A DNA stretch of 64,000 bases from Pseudomonadota bacterium (GTDB lineage Bacteria; Pseudomonadota; Alphaproteobacteria; Sphingomonadales; Sphingomonadaceae). This document shows, piece by piece, positions 21,320 to 29,728 of this stretch (position 1 is its first letter; each line of letters begins with the position of its first letter). The position numbers and the translations under genes are program-made. The stretch covers positions 248,001 to 312,000 of the forward strand of contig JAEWZX010000030.1 of assembly GCA_023394965.1 (NCBI GenBank). Reading direction: 5' to 3'. The notes beneath the pieces are model-generated. The model had not been told where the DNA came from, ran no database searches, and saw only the letters and a list, made by a program, of their open reading frames with translations.

Positions 21320-22807
21320 ATGGCAACTGATCCCGCGCTCGCGGCGAATGCTCTCGCCAATCAACCCATTCGCCCGACCATTGGCGAAGGCGGCGCACTG
21401 GGGCGGACAGGGCTTGCCTGGGCCGTCTTCGAGTGGGCGCGCAATCCCTATTACGTTCTGATCGTCATCTATATCTTCGCGCCCTATTTCGCGCGGGATA
21501 TCATTGGTGCGGATTTGCTGGCCAGCGGCGCAGTTGACAATCTGCCACCCGATCAGGCGCTCGCAGCGGCCAACGCTCAGGGACAGGCGACCATCGCCTC
21601 GGTCACAAAATGGGCCGGGCTCATAGCCGCGCTGACCGCACCGTTTCTGGGCGCAGCGCTCGATCGCGGCGGGCGACTGAAACCTATTCTGGCGCTATTC
21701 CTGGGGGCGATCGTCATCAGCTCTGCGATGCTGTGGTTCGCCATACCGGGTGGCGAAGGGCTTAGCGTACCCGCGATCATGGCGCTGCTGGTGATCGCCT
21801 ACGTCAGCTACACCTATTCTGAAGTAACGCATAACGCGATGCTCAGCGTTTCCGGGGCACCGAAACGGCTGGCCATGATATCCGGTCTCGGCCTCGGTCT
21901 CGGCAATCTTGCGGCCACGCTTATCTTCCTGTCCATTGCGCTGTTGTTCGTTCTGCCAGCCACAATCGGCTGGCCCTTCGCAGTACCGCAATTCGGCGTG
22001 GACCTCGCTAAATTCGAACACGCGCGTCTCGCCGGTCCGATCTGCGCAGTCTGGCTGGCGCTCTTTTCGATCCCTTTCTTCCTCAATGCCCGCGATCCCG
22101 GAGTTCCCGGTTCTAGCTGGGCGAAAGCCTTTCGCGAGGGGGCGGCCAGCGTCTGGCGCACCCTGCGCGCCGCAACGCACTATCGGGAGCTGATGAAATT
22201 CCTCGTCGCCCGGATGTTCTATGCCGACGGGATGGCTGCCCTGCTCGCTTTGGGCGCGGTCTATGTGGCTCTCTTCCTGGGGTGGAACTTCCTCGAAATG
22301 CTCTGTTATGCCATCTTCGCCAGTGCCTGCGCCTTTGCCGGCGGGATTATCGGCGGTTGGCTGGAAGCTAAGGCCGGGGTCAAACGGGCTCTGCTGCTCG
22401 AAATCATCCTTATGGTCGTCGCAGGGCTCACCCAGCTCAGCATAACCCGAGAGAGCCTGTTCCTCGGCCTGGTCGAAAATGCACAGGTCTGGGATGGGCC
22501 GGTCTTCCAGACTTTATCGGACCTGATCTATCTGTCCCTCATCAGCATAGTCGCCATAACAGTGACAGCCAGCATTTCATCGGGCCGCACCATGCTCGTC
22601 ACTCTTGCGCCTCCCGGTCGCAGCGGGGAGTTTTTCGGGCTCTATGCCATCGCGGGGACAATCACGGTCTGGATGGGCCCCTTGCTGGTCGAACAATTCA
22701 CCCTGTGGTCGGGCGATCAACGGATCGGAATGATGTCGATCCACCTGCTCTTCGTGATCGGTTTCGCCACATTGCTGACTGTCAGAATGCCGGAACGCGC
22801 CGCTTAA
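21320..22807 (+). CDS. MFS transporter, UMF1/Atg22-like
   Basis: 495 residues with about 11-12 hydrophobic segments. N-terminal FEWARNPYYVLIVIYIFAPYF is characteristic of the UMF1 (Atg22/BtlA-like) family; the loop after TM2 carries the MFS motif-A equivalent GAALDRGGRLKP. Inner membrane; substrate unknown. It lies 34 bp after phaZ and before the amidohydrolase, so a nutrient linked to that enzyme, such as an N-acyl amino acid or peptide, is possible but unproven. Confidence 0.85.
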   Translation: MATDPALAANALANQPIRPTIGEGGALGRTGLAWAVFEWARNPYYVLIVIYIFAPYFARDIIGADLLASGAVDNLPPDQALAAANAQGQATIASVTKWAGLIAALTAPFLGAALDRGGRLKPILALFLGAIVISSAMLWFAIPGGEGLSVPAIMALLVIAYVSYTYSEVTHNAMLSVSGAPKRLAMISGLGLGLGNLAATLIFLSIALLFVLPATIGWPFAVPQFGVDLAKFEHARLAGPICAVWLALFSIPFFLNARDPGVPGSSWAKAFREGAASVWRTLRAATHYRELMKFLVARMFYADGMAALLALGAVYVALFLGWNFLEMLCYAIFASACAFAGGIIGGWLEAKAGVKRALLLEIILMVVAGLTQLSITRESLFLGLVENAQVWDGPVFQTLSDLIYLSLISIVAITVTASISSGRTMLVTLAPPGRSGEFFGLYAIAGTITVWMGPLLVEQFTLWSGDQRIGMMSIHLLFVIGFATLLTVRMPERAA

Positions 22808-22871
22808 ACACTGCTGGACTCATTGGTTGCAATGTGGAACCTTCTTTCGTCGGAGAGAGGAGCAGATAATC

Positions 22872-24623
22872 ATGCCCGCATACGACCTGATCATTCGCAA
22901 CGGTACCATCGTCGATGGCACCGGCCAGGATCGCTTTACCGGCGACATTGCCATCAAGGACGGGCTCATCGTCCAGATCGGTGAGGTGGGCGGCGATGCA
23001 GAAGAAGAAATCGATGCGGGTGGCCATCTCGTCACGCCCGGCTTCGTCGACATTCACACTCACTATGACGGGCAGGCGACGTGGGACCAGGAGATGGCCC
23101 CGTCGAGCTGGCATGGCGTGACGACGGTGGTGATGGGCAATTGCGGCGTCGGTTTCGCTCCGGCCAGGCCCGACAAGCACGAATGGCTGATTGGTCTGAT
23201 GGAAGGGGTGGAAGATATTCCCGGCACCGCCTTGGCCGAGGGGATGACATGGGATTGGGAAACCTTTCCCGAATATCTCGACGCGCTCGAAAAACTCCCG
23301 CGGACGGTCGATGTTGGCACACACGTCCCGCACGGGTCCGTGCGTGCTTATGTGCTGGGAGACCGCGAGCGTCCGGGCGCCGTGCCAACCGATGACGAGA
23401 TCGCCGAAATGGGCCGCATCGTCGAAGAAGGCGTGCGCGCAGGCGCACTTGGCTTCTCCACCTCGCGCACCGTGCTTCACCGCGACATCGATGGGGAAGT
23501 CGTGCCCGGCACCACCGCCACGGCGGAAGAGCTGATCGAAATCGGTCGCGCCATGGGCCGCGCGGGCCATGGCGTATTCGAGATGGCATCCGATATGAAG
23601 CGGGACTGGGACGAATTCGGCTGGATGGGCAAGATGAGCCGTGAGACCGGCCTGCCGGTCACTTTCGCTGCGCTCCAGTCGATCGCCAAGGAAATGCCGC
23701 TGGACGAGCAGATCGCAAGCATGCGCGCCGAAAACGACAATGGCGCCAATATTGTGGCTCAGATCGCGCTGCGCGGCAACGGCATCGTCATGGCCTGGCA
23801 GGGCACTGTCCATCCCTTCCGCCTCAAGCCGAGCTGGAAAGAAATCGAAAGCCTGCCTTGGGAACAGCAGAGGGCGAAGCTGCTTGACCCGGAATTCAAG
23901 GCGCAAATACTCTCCGAGCAGCACGACTTTTCAGGCGTCAATCAGGATATCATGGGCCTGATCATGGTCGTCTGCGGCGGCTGGAACATGCAGTTCGAAA
24001 TGGACCCCGATTTCAATTACGAACCGACCACAGCAGAGAGCATCCTCGAACGTGCGAAAGCTGCGGGCGTTTCCGGCGAAGAATATGCTTATGATCTCTT
24101 ATGCCGCGACGGTGGCAAAGGCTTCATCTACCTGCCGATTCTGAATTATGCCGACGGAAACCTCGATTTCCTGAAGGATCTGCAACAGGCAGACGATACG
24201 GTCAATTCATTGTCCGATGGCGGCGCGCATTGCGGCACAATCTGCGATGCCGCATCGCCTACCTTCATGCTCCAGCACTGGGTGCGCGACCGGCAGCGCG
24301 GTACCATCGGCCTGGAAAATGCCATCAAGCGGCAGTGCAACGATACCGCCCGCCTGTATGGCCTCGAAGATCGCGGTATCCTTGCGCCTGGCTATCTCGC
24401 CGATCTCAACATCATCGACATGGACCGCATCCGGCTGGGCAAACCATGGCTCGCTTTCGATCTGCCGGCCGGCGGCAAACGCCTGCTGCAGAAAGCCGAC
24501 GGCTACATCGCCACCATCAAAAGTGGTATGGTCACTTTCCGCGATGGCAAATGGACCGGCGAAACCCCCGGCGGCCTCATCCGCGGCCCGCAGCGGGTGG
24601 AAATGCTGGAGGCCGCCGAATGA
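22872..24623 (+). CDS. N-acyl-D-amino-acid deacylase-like amidohydrolase
   Basis: 583 residues. Amidohydrolase superfamily: N-terminal beta strand [20 protein letters not shown], metal motif [11 protein letters not shown] (H62, H64), and late [14 protein letters not shown] plus DLNIID. Best match is the D-aminoacylase group, which removes acyl groups from D-amino acids or related amides. The ATG at 22872 has GGAGAGAGGAGC upstream; a 15-residue extension is rejected. Its stop overlaps the next gene (ATGA), so the two are co-translated. Confidence 0.87.
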   Translation: MPAYDLIIRNGTIVDGTGQDRFTGDIAIKDGLIVQIGEVGGDAEEEIDAGGHLVTPGFVDIHTHYDGQATWDQEMAPSSWHGVTTVVMGNCGVGFAPARPDKHEWLIGLMEGVEDIPGTALAEGMTWDWETFPEYLDALEKLPRTVDVGTHVPHGSVRAYVLGDRERPGAVPTDDEIAEMGRIVEEGVRAGALGFSTSRTVLHRDIDGEVVPGTTATAEELIEIGRAMGRAGHGVFEMASDMKRDWDEFGWMGKMSRETGLPVTFAALQSIAKEMPLDEQIASMRAENDNGANIVAQIALRGNGIVMAWQGTVHPFRLKPSWKEIESLPWEQQRAKLLDPEFKAQILSEQHDFSGVNQDIMGLIMVVCGGWNMQFEMDPDFNYEPTTAESILERAKAAGVSGEEYAYDLLCRDGGKGFIYLPILNYADGNLDFLKDLQQADDTVNSLSDGGAHCGTICDAASPTFMLQHWVRDRQRGTIGLENAIKRQCNDTARLYGLEDRGILAPGYLADLNIIDMDRIRLGKPWLAFDLPAGGKRLLQKADGYIATIKSGMVTFRDGKWTGETPGGLIRGPQRVEMLEAAE

Positions 24624-25630
24624 AGGCAATCCACACCGGCTCTGCGCCCTCCACTCTCGATGCTCTCAATTATTGCGATATCGACGGACCGACGGATCCC
24701 GGCCCGGGGGAAATCACCGTCGATCTGAAGGCCAGTTCGCTCAATTATCACGATTATGCTGTGGTGACGGGCATGATCCCATCACAGCAGGGGCGCATTC
24801 CGATGTCGGATGGCGCAGGCATCGTCACTGCCGTGGGCGACGGGGTAACCGAATATGCCGTGGGTGACGCGGTGGTCAGCACATTCTTCCCCGACTGGCA
24901 TGGCGGCGGCCCGCCACCAGCCGGGTTTACCCGCGTTCCGGGGGACGGGGTCGATGGTTACGCGCGCGAAGCGGTAACCGCCCCTGCCACATGGTTCACA
25001 CGCGTGCCCAAGGGCTATACCCATGCCGAAGCAGCCACGCTGACCTGCGCCGGGCTGACCGCCTGGCGGGCGCTATTTGTCGATGATGCGATCAAACCCG
25101 GCGATACCGTCCTAGTTCAGGGAAGTGGCGGCGTGTCCATCTTCGCCCTGCAATTCGCCAAGGCTGCCGGGGCGAGCGTTATCGCCACCAGTTCCAGCGG
25201 CGAAAAGCTGGAACGGCTGCGCGATCTAGGCGCCGACCAGCTGATCAACTATCGCGAGGTCCAGGCCTGGGGCGCGAAAGTGCTGGAACTCACCGGTGGC
25301 CGCGGCGTGGATTGTGTGGTCGAAATCGGCGGCGCGGGAACACTGGACCAATCGATGATCGCCACCCGCATTGGCGGGCACATCGCGCTGATCGGCGTAC
25401 TCACCGGATTTGCCGGTCCGGTCCAGACCGGTCTGCTCATGGCCAGAAACCTGCGGGTTCAGGGCCTCACAGTGGGCAGCCGACAGCATCAGCTCGACAT
25501 GATCGCGGGAATCGAAAGTAACGGCATCAGGCCGAAAATTTCCGACACATTCCCGCTGGAACGCCTGGCTGATGCGTTCCGCCACCAGGAAAGCGGCGGA
25601 CACTTCGGCAAGATCGCGGTGGAGATTTAG
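24620..25630 (+). CDS. Zinc-type MDR alcohol dehydrogenase / quinone oxidoreductase
   Basis: 336 residues of the medium-chain dehydrogenase superfamily: GroES-like domain (SSLNYHDYAVVTGMI, MSDGAGIVTAVGDGV), then the Rossmann domain with VLVQGSGGVSIFALQFAKAAG. The Cys/His ligands of catalytic zinc are not evident, so it is nearer to NADPH quinone oxidoreductases. ATGA overlap with the preceding amidohydrolase. Last gene of the rightward run beginning at 17305. Confidence 0.9.
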   Translation: MKAIHTGSAPSTLDALNYCDIDGPTDPGPGEITVDLKASSLNYHDYAVVTGMIPSQQGRIPMSDGAGIVTAVGDGVTEYAVGDAVVSTFFPDWHGGGPPPAGFTRVPGDGVDGYAREAVTAPATWFTRVPKGYTHAEAATLTCAGLTAWRALFVDDAIKPGDTVLVQGSGGVSIFALQFAKAAGASVIATSSSGEKLERLRDLGADQLINYREVQAWGAKVLELTGGRGVDCVVEIGGAGTLDQSMIATRIGGHIALIGVLTGFAGPVQTGLLMARNLRVQGLTVGSRQHQLDMIAGIESNGIRPKISDTFPLERLADAFRHQESGGHFGKIAVEI

Positions 25631-26186
25631 GCTGCAAGGTTGGGAGAAACCGTTATTTGAATGGCAGAAGCCAGACCAATTCGAATGCCTCATAAGGGCC
25701 GCCGCCGATTGTCTGGGGTACGATTCCCTCAAGCGCGCAGGGCGCTCGTACCGAGAAGGCTTTGTCGCTAGCAAGTTCGCACTCGCTCAATCGGTGTCGA
25801 GAGTAAGACTGCTTCTCCCGCTATCCCACAAGCCGACACCTGACTTTGAGGTCGATTTCGGAAATGGCCCGCGAAAATATGAGATAACTGAAGCAGACAA
25901 TCCAAACCGAAGACGTGGTGCCGAATCACCACCTCTTGTTCCGACGCTTCTTCCCGAATCCGAGTGGGTAAGCTCAGAATTGTATTCGAAGACGGTTACC
26001 CGCCTCACGGAAAAGAAGGCGAGAAAAAGCTACGCCTCCCAATCCGGTCTAATCATCAATCACAACGCTTTCGTCTCTGATCCATGGAGGCTCGACCTCT
26101 CTTGGTGGAAAGCCAATACCCTAAAGGCTCGATCAACTTTCCTAGAAGTCTGGGTGTTCGAGAACTCCAGCTTCAAGCTTCTATAA
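25572..26186 (+). CDS. Orphan hypothetical protein, possible PD-(D/E)xK fold
   Basis: Only one ordinary start codon is in frame, ATG 25572, which lies inside the upstream dehydrogenase; the first 20 residues are probably shadow and the credible protein begins near CTG 25632 (LQGWEKPLFEW). The core (PTPDFEVDFGNGPRKYEIT then EADNP) resembles an acidic residue followed by E-x-T, as in divergent PD-(D/E)xK nucleases, but the match is weak. DNA is AT-richer than its neighbours. It ends 3 bp before the convergent dnaN stop. Could be a transferred gene that lost its 5' end. Confidence 0.5.
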   Translation: MRSATRKAADTSARSRWRFRLQGWEKPLFEWQKPDQFECLIRAAADCLGYDSLKRAGRSYREGFVASKFALAQSVSRVRLLLPLSHKPTPDFEVDFGNGPRKYEITEADNPNRRRGAESPPLVPTLLPESEWVSSELYSKTVTRLTEKKARKSYASQSGLIINHNAFVSDPWRLDLSWWKANTLKARSTFLEVWVFENSSFKLL

Positions 26187-26189
26187 ATA

Positions 26190-27314
26190 TCAGACCCGCA
26201 TCGGCATCAGGACGTAGAGCGCGGGCGAATTTTCATCCTTGCGGATCAGTGTCGGCGCGCCGGCATCGGCCAAGTGGATTTCCACCACATCCGAATCGAT
26301 CTGGTTGAGGATGTCTTTGAGATAGGTCGCGTTGAAGCCGATTTCGAAGCCGTCGGCGCTGTATTCTGCCGGGACTTCTTCGGTCGCGGTGCCATTGTCC
26401 GGGCTGGTGACCGTCAGCGTTACCTTGTCCCGGTCGAGGCCCATCTTTACAGCGCGGGTCTTTTCGGTGGCGATGGTTGCCACACGGTCGACCCCTTCAT
26501 GGAAGCTCTTCGGGTCGATCTTGAGGAGCTTGTCGTTACCTGTTGGAATAACACGCGAATAATCGGGGAACGTGCCGTCGATCAGCTTGCTGGTGAGGAC
26601 AACGCCCCCCTCCCCGCCCAGTGTAAATCGCACCTTGCTGGCGGAAAGATCGATCTGGACATTACCGTCCATATTTTCTTCCAGCAGCTTGCGCAGTTCG
26701 GCCACGGCTTTGCGCGGCACGATCACGTCGGGCATTCCTTCGGCACCATCCGGGCGCGGCAGGGTGAAGCGCGCAAGCCGGTGGCCGTCGGTGGCGGCGG
26801 CTTTCAGCACAGGTTCGCTGTCGTCGGACACGTGAAAGAAGATGCCGTTCAGATAGTAACGGGTTTCTTCGGTGGAAATGGCGAACCGCGTGCGGTCGAT
26901 CAGTTCGGCCAGCGTCTTGGCGGGCAGTTCGAAACTGGTCGGCAAATCGCCTTCCACGATCACCGGGAAATCGTCGCGCGGCAGCGTCGGCAGCGAGAAG
27001 CGGCTGCGACCGGCCTTGATCGCCATGCGGTTTTCCGCCGCTTCTAGGCTGACCTGCGAACCTTCGGGCAGCTTGCGTGCGATGTCGAACAGCAAATGCG
27101 CCGATACGGTGATCGCGCCCGCACTTTCCACGCTGGCGTCCATATGTTCGACCACCTGCAGATCGAGGTCGGTCGCCATGACCTTGAGCGAATTGTCGCC
27201 TTCCGCCTCGATCAGCACGTTCGAGAGGATCGGGATGGTGTTACGGCGTTCTACGACCGATTGCACGTGGCTGAGACAACGCAGCAGCGTGGCGCGTTCG
27301 ATGGTGGCCTTCAT
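26190..27314 (-). CDS. dnaN: DNA polymerase III subunit beta (sliding clamp)
   Basis: 374 residues, standard. Ring clamp that tethers Pol III to DNA. Seen: MKATIERATLLRCLSHVQSV start, IPILSNVLIEA, FAISTEETRYYLNGI, TDGHRLA, and the C-terminal YVLMPMRV, where partner proteins dock. The ATG at 27314 gives the family start; 36 upstream residues are not clamp-like. Away from dnaA and recF, as in many alphaproteobacteria; transcribed leftward after fabG with a 238-bp spacer. Confidence 0.97.
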   Translation of the reverse strand: MKATIERATLLRCLSHVQSVVERRNTIPILSNVLIEAEGDNSLKVMATDLDLQVVEHMDASVESAGAITVSAHLLFDIARKLPEGSQVSLEAAENRMAIKAGRSRFSLPTLPRDDFPVIVEGDLPTSFELPAKTLAELIDRTRFAISTEETRYYLNGIFFHVSDDSEPVLKAAATDGHRLARFTLPRPDGAEGMPDVIVPRKAVAELRKLLEENMDGNVQIDLSASKVRFTLGGEGGVVLTSKLIDGTFPDYSRVIPTGNDKLLKIDPKSFHEGVDRVATIATEKTRAVKMGLDRDKVTLTVTSPDNGTATEEVPAEYSADGFEIGFNATYLKDILNQIDSDVVEIHLADAGAPTLIRKDENSPALYVLMPMRV

Positions 27315-27552
27315 GGTCCTACTTTCGTCCCTTTTGGGCACACAGAGGGCCGGAATCGCCCCCATCAGCGCCGGAATACGGATATTTACACTAGCGAGGC
27401 GGTCATATGGAGCAACCCGCAAGCGGCCCGCTGCCGATTTCCTTGGGGAAAAGTGGTGGTTTTATTACCCATGGTCGCAGAACCGGCGGCGCGACTTGCG
27501 GAACAGGCCGCAGGCTATGGATGCCGGGCAACCGCCTGCAGCCGAACCGCCC

Positions 27553-28305
27553 TTACCCCATCATCGCCATGCCGCCATTCACATGCAGCGTCTGGCCGGT
27601 GACATAGGCTGCCTCGTCGCTGGCGAGATAGGCCACGGCCGCGGCGATTTCTTCGCCTTCGCCCATGCGGCCCATCGGGATGCGCGCGTTGATCGCGCCC
27701 TTCTGATCGTCGCTCAGCGCATCAGTCATCGCAGTGCGGATGAACCCGGGGGCCACGCAATTGACGGTGATGTTGCGGCTGGCCAGTTCCTGCGCCAGGC
27801 TCTTGGACATTGCCGTCAGGCCACCCTTGGCCGCGGTATAGTTCATCTGGCCCGGATTGCCGGTGTGGCCGACCACGCTGGTGATCGAGATGATCCGCCC
27901 GCCCCTGGCCTTCATCATCGGCCGCGCGCTGGCGCGCATCAGGCGGAAGCTGGCTTCCAGATTGATACGGATGACATCATCCCATTCCTCGTCCTTCATC
28001 CGCATGGCGAGGTTGTCGCGCGTGATGCCGGCATTGTTGACGAGGATGTTCATGCTGCCGAGCGTGTCGACCGTGGCCGGGATCAGTTCCTCGACCTGCT
28101 TGGCATCCGACAGATTGCAGGTGATTTCGACATGATCGTGGCCGAACTCGCTGTTGAGCTGTTCACGGAACGCGCGCAGCTTGTCTGCATTCGAGCCCGA
28201 CAGCGCCAACCGCGCGCCCTGCTTTGCCAAGGCATAGGCAATCGACGAACCGATCCCGCCGCTGGCACCGGTAACAAGAGCAGTCTTTCCTTCGAGTGAG
28301 AACAT
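27553..28305 (-). CDS. fabG: 3-oxoacyl-ACP reductase FabG
   Basis: 250 residues. Reduces 3-oxoacyl-ACP in fatty-acid elongation. TGASGGIG near residue 12, NNAGITRDNLAMRMKDEEWD, catalytic Ser in SITSVVGHTGNPGQ and YTAAKGG, and C-terminal VTGQTLHVNGGMAMM. Two ATGs are in tandem; 28305 lies 5 bases from AGGAGG and is preferred to 28308. The ribosome site sits just outside the left end of the inserted GxxExxY element, so fabG is now about 465 bp from fabD instead of adjoining it. Confidence 0.96.
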   Translation of the reverse strand: MFSLEGKTALVTGASGGIGSSIAYALAKQGARLALSGSNADKLRAFREQLNSEFGHDHVEITCNLSDAKQVEELIPATVDTLGSMNILVNNAGITRDNLAMRMKDEEWDDVIRINLEASFRLMRASARPMMKARGGRIISITSVVGHTGNPGQMNYTAAKGGLTAMSKSLAQELASRNITVNCVAPGFIRTAMTDALSDDQKGAINARIPMGRMGEGEEIAAAVAYLASDEAAYVTGQTLHVNGGMAMMG

Positions 28306-28315
28306 CATTTCCTCC

Positions 28316-28320
28316 TCAAT
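28316..28320. repeat. Target-site duplication, left copy (TCAAT)
   Basis: TCAAT directly abuts the outer end of the left inverted repeat. The same five bases abut the outer end of the right repeat at 28771-28775, where they include the fabD stop codon. Confidence 0.8.
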
Positions 28321-28770
28321 GCGCTCACAAAGGCGCAGGGGCACAGAGGGGTCGCGCCCTAATCGTTGATGACGCGGCGAATTCCCTCTTTCATGGTTTC
28401 GCCGGAAAAGTTCAGAACCAGCCCCAATCGGCTGTCAGTGAGACGCAGATAGGTCAGCAATTGCTTGGCGTGCAAGTTGGACAGTCGTTCAACCGATTTG
28501 ATTTCGAGCAGCAACCTATTCTCCACTCGTAAATCTATTCGGAACGCGTTTGGAAAGGTCAGCCCATCATAATGAATGTCGACCGGCACCTGCCGGTCGA
28601 CCTTGAGGCCGCGACGATCGAGGCTGCCGGCAAGAACGGTTTCATAAACCGACTCCAGCAATCCCGGTCCCAATTCCCGATGAATGCGAATGCACTCTTC
28701 AATTACCAGACCGGTCAGGCGGTTGAGATCGCTCTCCATTACCTCTGTGCCCCGGCGCCTCTGTGAGCGC
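28321..28770. mobile_element. 450-bp GxxExxY mobile element with 29-bp inverted ends
   Basis: Ends are 28321-28349 and the reverse complement 28742-28770, matching at 27 of 29 positions (mismatches at positions 10 and 17 from the outside). Each end has two 8-mers 16 bp apart: CACAAAGG and CACAGAGG on the left, CCTCTGTG twice on the right. TCAAT is duplicated outside both ends. The only gene inside is the GxxExxY ORF, filling 381 of 450 bp, so the unit is transposon-like but has no recognised transposase. Deleting it with one TCAAT leaves fabD TGA followed by GGAGGAAATGATG of fabG. Mobility is inferred from structure; other copies were not searched. Confidence 0.8.
28359..28739 (-). CDS. GxxExxY protein
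   Basis: 126 residues, normal for the family. The defining motif is G26-L-L-E29-S-V-Y32. A nuclease-like core follows: D69 in FRIDLRV and E79-I-K81 in LLLEIKSV, consistent with a PD-(D/E)xK fold, then HAKQLLTYLRLTDSRLGLVLNF. Function is unknown in the literature I can recall; a DNA-acting enzyme is inference. The ATG at 28739 uses AGAGG from the inner end of the right inverted repeat as its ribosome site, so the repeat doubles as expression signal. Same orientation as fabD and fabG, probably read from the fab transcript. Confidence 0.88.
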   Translation of the reverse strand: MESDLNRLTGLVIEECIRIHRELGPGLLESVYETVLAGSLDRRGLKVDRQVPVDIHYDGLTFPNAFRIDLRVENRLLLEIKSVERLSNLHAKQLLTYLRLTDSRLGLVLNFSGETMKEGIRRVIND

Positions 28771-28775
28771 TCAAT
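28771..28775. repeat. Target-site duplication, right copy (TCAAT)
   Basis: Second copy of TCAAT, touching the outer end of the right inverted repeat. Its first three bases are the complement of the fabD TGA stop, so the insertion did not alter FabD. Confidence 0.8.
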
Positions 28776-29706
28776 TCTCCTTGGCGAAGCTTTCGAGATC
28801 TTCCATTGTGACGAGGCTTACGGTCTGCGCGTCCTTGGCGATACGGCCGACCATGGGGGCCAGCACCTTACCGCCCAGTTCCACGAACCGTTCGATATCG
28901 GCATCGCGCATGGCGATCACGCTTTCGCGCCAGCGCACGCGGCCGGTGATCTGATCGACCAGCAGCGTCTGTTCTTCCGCTGGATCGGTGACCCGGGCAG
29001 CGGTGACATTGGCGTAGAGCGGCACGGTGAAAGCCTGTGGCGGCGTGTCGCCCAGTGCACGTTTCATGCGCAGGGCGGCCGGGCCCATCAGCGAACAATG
29101 GAACGGGGCCGAAACGGGCAGTTTGATGCCGCGCTTGATCCCGTGATCCTTCGCCATTTCGATGGCACGGTCGATCGCTTCCGCATGGCCGGAAATAACC
29201 ACCTGCGTGGGGTCGTTGTCATTGGCCACTTCGCAGACCTGACTCTGGGCCGCAGCTTCGGCCAGGGCGGTTGCCTTTTCGATATCCGCACCCAGCAGCG
29301 CCGCCATGGCCCCCACGCCGATGGGCACGGCATCCTGCATGGCAATACCGCGCAGGCGCAGCAGCTTGGCCGTATCGGTCAGCGAGAAAGCACCCGCGGC
29401 ACACAGCGCGCTGTATTCACCCAGCGAATGGCCGGCGACGCATTCCGCCCGGTCGGCCAGCGCAACGCCGAATTCCTTTTCCAGCACCCGCACGGTGGCA
29501 ATCGAATTGGCCATGATGGCAGGCTGCGCATTGGCAGTCATGGTCAGTTCGCTTTCAGGCCCGTCCTTCATCAGGCCCGACAGGTTCTGCTTCAGCGCCT
29601 CGTCGACTTCCTGGAAAACCTCGCGGGCATGTGCGCTGGCTTTGGCGAGTTCGGTGCCCATGCCGACCTTCTGGCTGCCCTGTCCGGGAAAGATGAATGC
29701 TGTCAT
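28771..29706 (-). CDS. fabD: ACP S-malonyltransferase FabD
   Basis: 311 residues. Loads malonyl from CoA onto ACP. N-terminal FIFPGQGSQKVGMG, nucleophile GHSLGEYSAL, catalytic His in SAPFHCSLM, and Gln/Asn region YANVTAARV. The ATG at 29706 follows GAGGAGATTTAC; a longer frame to 29922 is not homologous. Ancestrally fabD and fabG were probably separated by about ten bases; the GxxExxY unit now lies between them. Confidence 0.96.
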   Translation of the reverse strand: MTAFIFPGQGSQKVGMGTELAKASAHAREVFQEVDEALKQNLSGLMKDGPESELTMTANAQPAIMANSIATVRVLEKEFGVALADRAECVAGHSLGEYSALCAAGAFSLTDTAKLLRLRGIAMQDAVPIGVGAMAALLGADIEKATALAEAAAQSQVCEVANDNDPTQVVISGHAEAIDRAIEMAKDHGIKRGIKLPVSAPFHCSLMGPAALRMKRALGDTPPQAFTVPLYANVTAARVTDPAEEQTLLVDQITGRVRWRESVIAMRDADIERFVELGGKVLAPMVGRIAKDAQTVSLVTMEDLESFAKEN

Positions 29707-29728
29707 GTAAATCTCCTCGAGGGCGCGC

